From positions 3,305 through 9,264 of the forward strand of contig DGXO01000024.1 in the NCBI GenBank assembly GCA_002395605.1: a stretch of DNA of 5,960 nucleotides, in the 5' to 3' direction. The notes below the pieces were generated by a model that did no database searches, had not been told where the DNA came from, and saw nothing but the letters and a program-made list of their open reading frames with translations. Position numbers and translations under genes: made by a program. Below, piece after piece: positions 1 to 4,114 of the stretch (position 1 is its first letter; each line of letters starts with the position of its first letter). This stretch comes from Bacteroidales bacterium UBA4230 (GTDB taxonomy: Bacteria; Bacteroidota; Bacteroidia; Bacteroidales; UBA932).

Positions 1-81
1 TACATAGTGCTGGAGGTGTCGCTGATACTTCTGGTTCTTCTTCCAACCCTGGCGGTATACATATTCACAAAGGAGAAGTAG
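1..81 (+). CDS. C-terminal tail of a membrane protein (partial, start outside window)
   Basis: Reading frame 1 is open from the first base to a TAG at 79-81 and gives 26 residues. Most of this is one hydrophobic stretch (VSLILLVLLPTLAVYIF) followed by the charged end TKEK. This looks like the last transmembrane helix of an inner-membrane protein with a short basic cytoplasmic tail. The family cannot be identified from so little sequence. The stop lies 7 bp before the stop of the converging minus-strand gene at 89, so the two genes meet tail to tail with no room for a separate terminator. Confidence 0.6.
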   Translation, partial: YIVLEVSLILLVLLPTLAVYIFTKEK

Positions 82-88
82 CGCACTG

Positions 89-709
89 TTAATCGGCATC
101 TATATAACTGATGTAGCTGCCCCTGACGCATTTCCATTTGCCGCTCTCAAGGAGTGTTATCCGGTCACCGTAGACACCGCTTATCTTGTCTCCGTTGGCA
201 TCGCATGCATACCAATAGGTGCCCTGCTTCACACCCCAGCAGCCATTGAAGTAAATCCAGGGATTCTCATAGGAGTATGTCTCCACCTTTCGGCCGCTGC
301 AATGGAAGATGTCCCAATAGCCTGCGGAGCGAAGGACGGCGACATATCCATACGGATAATACACGATGTCTTTGCCGTAAATGCCACTGACAAGGTCTCC
401 GTCTTCATCGGCCAAATACCATGTGTTGCCGCGCCTGACACGGTAGTAGCCGTTGTAGAGCAGGTTGATCTGGTCTCCATACAGAATTGAATAGCCGTCC
501 TGGTAGATATAAATGGTGCGGCCGGACAGCCGGACATAACAACCGTTCCAAAGGTCCTGCCAATCTTCCTGGCAGGGAACGGCCTTCCTGGTGGTGATTT
601 GGTGTTCCGTGTCTTCGAACCAAAGGTCGTACTTGTCTGAAACTATATATTGGGCCCCTGCCACATGACAGACAGAGAGCGCGAACAAAATGGTCAGGAT
701 GCGTTTCAT
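89..709 (-). CDS. Secreted WG-like repeat protein, function unknown
   Basis: The 206-residue product starts with a classical signal peptide (KR at 2-3, a hydrophobic core, then AGAQ at 17-20 with cleavage likely at or near there). There is no lipobox Cys, so it is probably periplasmic or exported. The mature part is rich in Tyr, Trp and Gly. It is built of about four and a half repeats starting near residues 55, 86, 120, 155 and 189, a period of 31-35. The loose consensus is N-G-x-[YW]-x-V-x-x-G, then [YW]-Y-x-x-D-x-x-G-D, then [IV]-S-G-[IV]-Y-G-D-x-I. This resembles the WG-repeat families common in Bacteroidetes, which are predicted to form beta-rich repeats that bind ligands or proteins; no enzyme motif is visible. 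The last repeat is cut short at SYIDAD, either a natural end or a small truncation. The ATG at 709 is supported by the signal peptide. No good TAnnTTTG box was found upstream, where a REP-like hairpin and a 52-bp array lie. Confidence 0.8.
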   Translation of the reverse strand: MKRILTILFALSVCHVAGAQYIVSDKYDLWFEDTEHQITTRKAVPCQEDWQDLWNGCYVRLSGRTIYIYQDGYSILYGDQINLLYNGYYRVRRGNTWYLADEDGDLVSGIYGKDIVYYPYGYVAVLRSAGYWDIFHCSGRKVETYSYENPWIYFNGCWGVKQGTYWYACDANGDKISGVYGDRITLLESGKWKCVRGSYISYIDAD

Positions 710-802
710 AGGGCTTGTGGTTTAATGAGTTAGCTATTTGCGAATACTGTGCCAGCGGTTTGTTATGTTTTGCCGCCAGTTCGCCCGGCCAGCCCTTGCT
801 TT

Positions 803-831
803 CGTCATGCCCGGCCCCGACCGGGCATCTC
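803..831 (+). repeat. REP-like palindromic element, intergenic copy
   Basis: This 29-nt element has the head CGTCA, an imperfection-free 8-bp stem (ATGCCCGG at 807-814 with CCGGGCAT at 821-828), a 6-nt loop CCCCGA and the tail CTC. Its layout, head plus palindrome plus TCTC tail, is that of bacterial REP elements. The right half of the element inside the hydrolase gene (4402-4430) has the same 29-nt layout, with the two outer stem pairs changed on both arms so pairing is kept. It abuts the start of the first 52-bp array. No REP-associated transposase (RAYT) gene lies in the window. Family membership is inferred from the copies seen here only. Confidence 0.65.
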
Positions 832-839
832 ACGTACTG

Positions 840-1042
840 GTACTCAACGTGCACGTTTTTGGCCCGAAATGCGTCTGTTCAGTACCGGCGGGTACTCGGC
901 GTACACGTTTTCGGCCCAAAATGCGTCTGTTCAGTACCGCCGGGTACTCACCGTACACGTTTTCGGCCCTAAGTGTGTATGTTCAGTACCGGCGGGTACT
1001 TGGCGCGCACGTTTTCGGCCCAAAATGTGCTTGGCCAGTACC
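840..1042 (+). repeat. Tandem array A1, 52-bp units (3.9 copies)
   Basis: Units start at 840, 892, 944 and 996, exactly 52 bp apart; the last is cut at CAGTACC (1042). Each unit runs from GTACT through GTTTTCGGCCC and TGTTCAGTACC. Each junction between units forms a hairpin, AGTACC-4 nt-GGTACT, at 881-896, 933-948 and 985-1000, with GGCG or GCCG as the loop. The middle of the unit (TTTTCGGCCCnAAA) is a second, weaker inverted repeat. The units have diverged; the third carries the variant AAGTGTGT and the fourth is the most degenerate. The array lies in the divergent region between the WG-repeat gene and the HdeD-like gene. The same family recurs in the same orientation at 2023-2254. No function is known to me. 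Confidence 0.9.
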
Positions 1043-1043
1043 A

Positions 1044-1065
1044 ATGCCCACCCCGAAGGGCAGAT
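1044..1065 (+). repeat. Possible degenerate REP-like hairpin at the right end of array A1
   Basis: TGCCC (1045-1049) pairs with GGGCA (1058-1062) around the loop ACCCCGAA. The string ATGCCC-CCCCGA-GGGCA is shared in order with the REP-like element at 803-831, which reads ATGCCCGG-CCCCGA-CCGGGCAT. The inner GG/CC pairs are missing or altered here, and no CGTCA head or TCTC tail is present. It may be a decayed copy, which would mean array A1 is bracketed by two such elements, or it may be a chance hairpin. Confidence 0.3.
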
Positions 1066-1070
1066 GATTG

Positions 1071-1092
1071 CACAAAAACGGCCTTTTTTGTG
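1071..1092. other. A/T-armed hairpin (CACAAAAA / TTTTTGTG)
   Basis: CACAAAAA (1071-1078) and TTTTTGTG (1085-1092) are perfect 8-bp inverted arms around CGGCCT. The arm composition (A-run, GC loop, T-run) resembles a weak bidirectional terminator. No gene ends nearby on either strand, so that role is doubtful; it may instead stop transcription leaking out of array A1. A second short perfect palindrome, TGGACC-A-GGTCCA, follows at 1114-1126. Confidence 0.35.
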
Positions 1093-1126
1093 TAACGCCG
1101 TGCCCTAATGTTGTGGACCAGGTCCA

Positions 1127-1350
1127 AATGGAAAAATCAGTGGAGGTTAAAAGATTAATTATTAGGCAATTACAAGATTGTTTGGGAAAACACGTAATCC
1201 CAAAGACTCGCGCAAGCCATTGATTGCAATGGCGTTAGACTCCACCGCTTCGGCATTACAAATGAAAGTCTAGTCCTTGCGCCTGAACGCGGTGGGGGAC
1301 AGGCCCTCACGGAGCAGAGCGCCTTTGGCGTGTGGTTCAAGAAAAAGTAG
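1127..1350. other. Intergenic block upstream of the HdeD-like gene, nature unknown
   Basis: No convincing gene is seen here. Bases 1198-1350 are open in one plus-strand frame for 50 codons up to TAG at 1348-1350, but this stretch lacks any ATG start. The minus strand has a short frame ending at 1270 in GLSPTAFRRKD. The segment differs from the AT-rich part before it (1127-1197) by being GC-rich and coding-like. It contains a perfect hairpin GCCATTG-ATTG-CAATGGC (1216-1233) and the small inverted repeat CGCC-TTT-GGCG near 1322-1330. It runs straight into the promoter at 1351. It could be a gene remnant, a dispersed repeat or a structured leader segment; a genome-wide search for copies would tell. 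Confidence 0.3.
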
Positions 1351-1358
1351 TAAATTTG
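1351..1358 (+). promoter_or_regulatory. Promoter -7 box TAAATTTG for the HdeD-like gene
   Basis: TAAATTTG matches the Bacteroidetes -7 consensus TAnnTTTG at every fixed position and lies 20 bp before the ATG at 1379. A TTTG at 1324-1327 could act as the -33 element, but the 23-nt spacer is longer than the usual 19-21. The start would be a few bases downstream, giving a short leader without a Shine-Dalgarno sequence, as is normal for this phylum. Confidence 0.6.
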
Positions 1359-1378
1359 TGGAGCTAAACTACTAAAAC

Positions 1379-1945
1379 ATGAAAACAAGTACTAAAATCT
1401 GGCTCTGCATCGCAGGCCTTCTCCTTGTCATTCTTGGCGTCCTATGTATTGCCAAACCTGACATTACCCTGATTTCCGCCGCATGGGTGCTTGGATGCTT
1501 CACGCTTCTTTCCGGCGTTACCAAACTGGTCTTCACTTTCCAGACCCAGGCGTTCCTTCCCAACAGCGGCACCCGCGCCCTCGGCGCCCTCCTGGACATT
1601 TTCTTCGGATGCTTCTTCCTTTTCAACATCCTTGGAACGGCGGTGTCGCTGCCCGTGGTGTTTGCAATTTGGGTAATGATTGAAGGCGTTATCATCGCTG
1701 TCCAGAGCCTTGACTACAAGCGCGTTGGATTCCCCATGTGGTGGGTGCTCCTGCTCCTTGGCGTAGGCGGAGCAGTCCTTGGCTTCTTCGGCCTCAAGAA
1801 CCTTGATGTGACGGCCGGTGTGCTTTCCATAATTATCGGCCTTGGCATCATTGCCAACGGTCTGGCCTATATCCTTGCCGTGATTGGCGTGAACCGCTTT
1901 GAAAAGCGCATAGACAATCTGGGCCGAATCATCGACGAGCAGTAG
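1379..1945 (+). CDS. HdeD / DUF308-family six-helix membrane protein
   Basis: The 188-residue product is almost wholly hydrophobic and shows six transmembrane segments near residues 7-26, 30-54, 67-89, 92-110, 121-139 and 146-171. It ends in a charged cytoplasmic tail (NRFEKRIDNLGRIIDEQ). The arrangement of three helical hairpins, the early G-x-L-x-x-x-K-P type turn at 20-27, and the length are typical of the HdeD family (DUF308). The family is named after an E. coli acid-resistance protein; its molecular activity is not established. The ATG at 1379 is preceded by an A-rich leader and a good -7 box and starts with the usual MK-S/T-K head. It is a single-gene unit, followed by a strong hairpin at 1972-2000, and is flanked on both sides by direct copies of the same 52-bp array. 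An acid or envelope-stress role is inferred from the family name only. Confidence 0.85.
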   Translation: MKTSTKIWLCIAGLLLVILGVLCIAKPDITLISAAWVLGCFTLLSGVTKLVFTFQTQAFLPNSGTRALGALLDIFFGCFFLFNILGTAVSLPVVFAIWVMIEGVIIAVQSLDYKRVGFPMWWVLLLLGVGGAVLGFFGLKNLDVTAGVLSIIIGLGIIANGLAYILAVIGVNRFEKRIDNLGRIIDEQ

Positions 1946-1971
1946 GGAAGAGTTCAAACATTTATGCATGA

Positions 1972-2000
1972 CGCCCTGGCAGGAACTCCTTGCCGGGGCG
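1972..2000 (+). terminator. Stem-loop after the HdeD-like gene, possible terminator
   Basis: Bases 1972-1983 and 1989-2000 form a 12-bp stem with two G-T wobbles and the 5-nt loop AACTC. It begins 27 bp after the stop codon, where an intrinsic terminator would be expected. There is no immediate T-tract; the nearest T-run (GTGTTTT) is about 6 bases further on. It may therefore be an RNA-stabilising 3' hairpin rather than a terminator. Confidence 0.4.
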
Positions 2001-2022
2001 CTGCCGTGTTTTGGGGGCTTAA

Positions 2023-2254
2023 GGTGCACGTGTTCAGTACCGGCGGGTACTCGGCGTACACGTTTTCGGCCCCAAATGCGTCTGTTCAGTACCGGCGGGT
2101 ACTTGGCGTACACGTTTTTGGCCCCAAATGCTGCTGTTCAGTACCGGCGGGTACTCGGTGTGCACGTTTTCGGCCCGAAATGCGTCTGTTCAGTACCGCT
2201 GGGTACTCGGCGTGCACGTTTTCGGCCTCAAGTGTGTCTGTTCAGTACCGCGCG
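2023..2254 (+). repeat. Tandem array A2, 52-bp units (4 copies plus one deleted unit)
   Basis: Full units start at 2047, 2099, 2151 and 2203, each exactly 52 bp apart, of the same family and orientation as array A1. They are preceded by a shortened unit (2023-2046) in which GTGCACG is joined directly to TGTTCAGTACC, an internal loss of about 20 nt. The AGTACC-4 nt-GGTACT hairpin is intact at 2036-2051, 2088-2103, 2140-2155 and 2192-2207; the loops vary (GGCG, GCTG) while the arms stay fixed. The unit at 2047 differs from the A1 unit at 892 at only 2 of 52 positions. The last unit has the AAGTGTGT variant also seen near the end of A1. The array fills most of the gap between the HdeD-like and YhfC-like genes. 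Confidence 0.9.
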
Positions 2255-2263
2255 GCACAAATG

Positions 2264-2295
2264 TTTGGCTGTGTGCCGGATAATTCTTACCTTTA
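2264..2295 (+). promoter_or_regulatory. Promoter for the YhfC-like gene (TTTG-N20-TACCTTTA)
   Basis: TTTG at 2264-2267 is followed after exactly 20 nt by TACCTTTA at 2288-2295. This matches the Bacteroidetes -33/-7 pattern TTTG-TAnnTTTG except for the last base of the -7 box. The ATG at 2318 is 22 bp downstream. The promoter starts right after the end of array A2, so the array lies just upstream of it and not in the transcript of this gene. Confidence 0.5.
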
Positions 2296-2317
2296 GGCCA
2301 GTAATACGCCGCAGCTT

Positions 2318-3127
2318 ATGGTACCTGTTAGTTCAATAGTAATGTTGTCGGTGAATGCCATTCTGGGCATTGCCGTACCCGTTTGCCTGGCACTGTATAT
2401 GGTAAAACGGTTCCACGCCAAAGCCTCCACCATCCTGATTGGCGCCGGAACTTTCATCGTGTTTGCCCTGGTTCTGGAGGCCATTCTGCATCAAGTGGTG
2501 CTCAAGGGGCCTCACGGGGCGGCTATCATGGGCAATACGCTGTGGTACGCCCTGTATGGCGGACTTGCCGCCGGCTTGTTTGAAGAAACCGGTCGGTTCC
2601 TAGCCATGACCTTCCTCATGAAGAAGGAGCCCGCCACTTGCATTCCGGCATTGGCTTACGGGGTGGGGCACGGCGGCGTAGAGATGATTCTAATCTTCGG
2701 CCTTACCATGATAAGCAATCTGGTCATGACCCTACTCATAAACACTGGGAACTCCGACATCATTTTCGCTCAGGCTCCGGCCGAAGCCGCGGCACAGGTG
2801 CAGGTGCAGCTGGACCAGTTGCAGGCAGCGGGTGCCGGAACATGGCTTCTTGGGCTCTGGGAGCGTTTTTCGGCCCTGATTCTTCACCTGGGCCTTTCCC
2901 TGATGGTATGGGCGGCTGTTTGCAAACGCGGAAAGTGGCTGTGGCTGTTCCCTGCGGCCATTGCCTTGCACGCGCTGGTGGATGCTGGCGCCGTGATACT
3001 CCAGCAGTCCGTAGGCAATGTCCCGCTAGAGGTTATCATCACGGCCGAAGCCCTTGCCGTGGCCGCCATCGGCTATATGGTTACTAAGAAATGGCTGGCT
3101 ATTTCCCCAGAAAATCCGTTGGGGTGA
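2318..3127 (+). CDS. YhfC-family intramembrane metalloprotease-like protein
   Basis: The 269-residue product is a polytopic membrane protein carrying the motif set of the YhfC family, relatives of the CPBP/Abi intramembrane proteases. These are FEETGR at residues 88-93, GHGGVE at 117-122, a helix with H190 (ERFSALILHLGLS) and HALVDAGA at 218-225. In this fold the paired Glu, the following His/Glu and the last His/Asp line the membrane-embedded active site, and all are kept, so the protein is probably functional. A charged, Ala/Gln-rich loop (about 152-175, APAEAAAQVQVQ) lies between the GHGG helix and the third motif and probably faces an aqueous side. Substrate is unknown. The ATG at 2318 fits the promoter at 2264-2295; an internal ATG at codon 9 (2342) is a possible alternative start. 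The 3' end overlaps that of the AraC-type gene on the other strand by 29 bp. Confidence 0.8.
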   Translation: MVPVSSIVMLSVNAILGIAVPVCLALYMVKRFHAKASTILIGAGTFIVFALVLEAILHQVVLKGPHGAAIMGNTLWYALYGGLAAGLFEETGRFLAMTFLMKKEPATCIPALAYGVGHGGVEMILIFGLTMISNLVMTLLINTGNSDIIFAQAPAEAAAQVQVQLDQLQAAGAGTWLLGLWERFSALILHLGLSLMVWAAVCKRGKWLWLFPAAIALHALVDAGAVILQQSVGNVPLEVIITAEALAVAAIGYMVTKKWLAISPENPLG

Positions 3128-3992
3128 TGCCGGTGAGCTTTTTGAAGAGGCGGGTGAAGTGATGGGGGAACTCGAAGCCAAGGAGGAGGGCGGTTTCGCC
3201 CACGTTGTGGCCGTTCATGAGGAGGGTTTTGCCCTGCTCGATCACAAAGGCGTGGATGTAGCCGATGGCCGTGCCGCCGGTGGATTTGTGGATTACGTCG
3301 CCAAGGTATCGGGCCGAATAGGCCAACTGGGCGGCGCAGTATTGGACGGAGGGTATGCCTGATTCCATCTGTCGGCCTTCCAAATAATACTCCCTGAGAA
3401 GGTTGTGGAAGCGTTTCAGGATGTCCGACGACGCCTTGTCTTCCTTTGATATTTGCCGAAGATATATGCGCTGGCAGTATTCCAGGATAAGCCGAATGTA
3501 TCCCAGGATTACGCTTCGGAGCGCAGGGGAGTCGTCGTTCTCCTCAAGCTCATGCCTTAGCTGCGTGAGAAGCTGGGTGATTCGGCCCCACTCGGAAGGC
3601 TCCATTTTCAGTGTCTCGATGGCAAAGTAGGAGAAGAATTGGTAGTCCTTCATCTTTGCCTCAAGGTCTGTTCCGCGGATGAGCTCAGGGGAGAAAAGCA
3701 GGGCCCAGCCATTGATATAGAGGTCCTCGCCGTCGTCTTCCTTGCCGCCTATCTGGCCAGGCTCGGCTGCGAAGATGGAGCCTTCGGCGGCGTCGAACAT
3801 CTTCATCCCGTACGTGAGGTGCTTTGGGAAATTCCGCTGGACGAAGAGCCCATAAACGCCGTATTGGTTAAGGCTGGTGCGGACGGGCGACACTTCGTCG
3901 TAGTGGATGACGCTGACCAGGGGATGCAGCTCCGGAGCCCCTACTGAGCGGGCGTACACATTGGGATTAGTGATGTGAAGGATGTTCTTCAT
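3099..3992 (-). CDS. AraC-family transcriptional regulator
   Basis: The 297-residue product has the two-part layout of AraC regulators. The N-terminal half (about 1-175) is a sensor domain with HPLVSVI at 23-29, a Tyr-rich strand YGVYGLFV at 44-51 and the late cupin-like segment NGWALLFSPELIRGT at 94-108, a subgroup often found next to oxidoreductase and hydrolase genes. The C-terminal part (about 185-297) holds two helix-turn-helix units, near 214-239 (AAQLAYSARYLGDVIHKSTG) and 262-288. It ends in the family signature HHFTRLFKKLTGITPTDF. Length and motifs are complete. It is divergent from the hydrolase/cyclophilin-like operon across 122 bp, which makes those genes and itself the likely targets (inference). 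The ligand is not known. A TATATTTG box lies 27 bp before the start codon. Its stop codon lies inside the last codons of the convergent YhfC-like gene. Confidence 0.9.
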   Translation of the reverse strand: MKNILHITNPNVYARSVGAPELHPLVSVIHYDEVSPVRTSLNQYGVYGLFVQRNFPKHLTYGMKMFDAAEGSIFAAEPGQIGGKEDDGEDLYINGWALLFSPELIRGTDLEAKMKDYQFFSYFAIETLKMEPSEWGRITQLLTQLRHELEENDDSPALRSVILGYIRLILEYCQRIYLRQISKEDKASSDILKRFHNLLREYYLEGRQMESGIPSVQYCAAQLAYSARYLGDVIHKSTGGTAIGYIHAFVIEQGKTLLMNGHNVGETALLLGFEFPHHFTRLFKKLTGITPTDFLGK

Positions 3993-4018
3993 TACGCTTG
4001 AAAAGGTATGGATTTTTG

Positions 4019-4026
4019 CAAATATA
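4019..4026 (-). promoter_or_regulatory. Promoter -7 box TATATTTG for the AraC-type gene
   Basis: Read on the minus strand, 4026-4019 is TATATTTG, a full match to TAnnTTTG, 27 bp before the ATG at 3992. A TTTA at 4051-4048 with a 21-nt spacer is a 3-of-4 match to the -33 TTTG. The divergent hydrolase promoter box lies 67 bp away. Confidence 0.55.
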
Positions 4027-4030
4027 AGGA

Positions 4031-4063
4031 TAAATCTGCGATATTGGTAAATATTCGGCTAAA
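4031..4063. promoter_or_regulatory. Candidate operator between divergent promoters
   Basis: Between the two divergent -7 boxes the pattern TAAAT-n-n-T-n-CG occurs twice, at 4031 and 4048, 17 bp apart. An overlapping direct repeat ATATT-GG / ATATT-CGG occurs at 4041 and 4051. AraC-type regulators bind paired direct half-sites, and this stretch overlaps the -33 region of the minus-strand promoter, so autoregulation is plausible. The match between copies is only partial, and the AT-rich composition makes chance repeats likely. Confidence 0.2.
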
Positions 4064-4092
4064 ATAGGTAGGATAATTCCAGCAAGGCGGGC

Positions 4093-4100
4093 TATCTTTG
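4093..4100 (+). promoter_or_regulatory. Promoter -7 box TATCTTTG for the lipoprotein operon
   Basis: TATCTTTG is a full match to TAnnTTTG and lies 14 bp before the ATG at 4115, so the leader must be very short. No TTTG is found at the expected -33 distance (around 4069-4072), which is common for promoters that depend on an activator and would fit control by the divergent AraC-type protein (inference). The A-run following the box replaces any Shine-Dalgarno sequence. Confidence 0.55.
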
Positions 4101-4114
4101 CAAAAAAATTAGAT

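Noticed and set aside
738..1108. Overlapping plus-strand ORFs through array A1
   Set aside because: The 52-bp unit has no stop in any plus frame and 52 is one more than a multiple of three, so all three frames stay open and give the same peptide strings (FGPKC, VPAGT) in rotation. This is a by-product of the repeat, with no promoter or start context.
1170..1388. 72-codon minus-strand ORF overlapping the HdeD-like start, and an AraC-like tail GLSPTAFRRKD
   Set aside because: The ORF has no family features and covers the promoter of the plus-strand gene. The AraC-like string is in a different short frame with no upstream helix-turn-helix, so it is not called a pseudogene.
1442..2113. Long minus-strand ORF (223 codons) opposite the HdeD-like gene
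   Set aside because: It is an antisense shadow of a clear membrane-protein gene and starts within the repeat array; its product is a low-complexity charged sequence with no recognisable motif.
840..2254. Integron attC sites flanking a gene cassette
   Set aside because: The HdeD-like gene between hairpin repeats suggests a cassette, but the sites are multi-copy tandem units without attC-type R/L core boxes, and there is no integrase in view.
1964..2339. Overlapping plus-strand ORFs through array A2
   Set aside because: Same reason as for A1: the frames are open because of the repeat, and they run into the promoter and start of the YhfC-like gene.
3054..3362. Plus-strand ORFs opposite the AraC-type gene (3054-3362, 3403-3630, 3639-3947)
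   Set aside because: They are antisense to a complete regulator with both helix-turn-helix units and carry no motif of their own.
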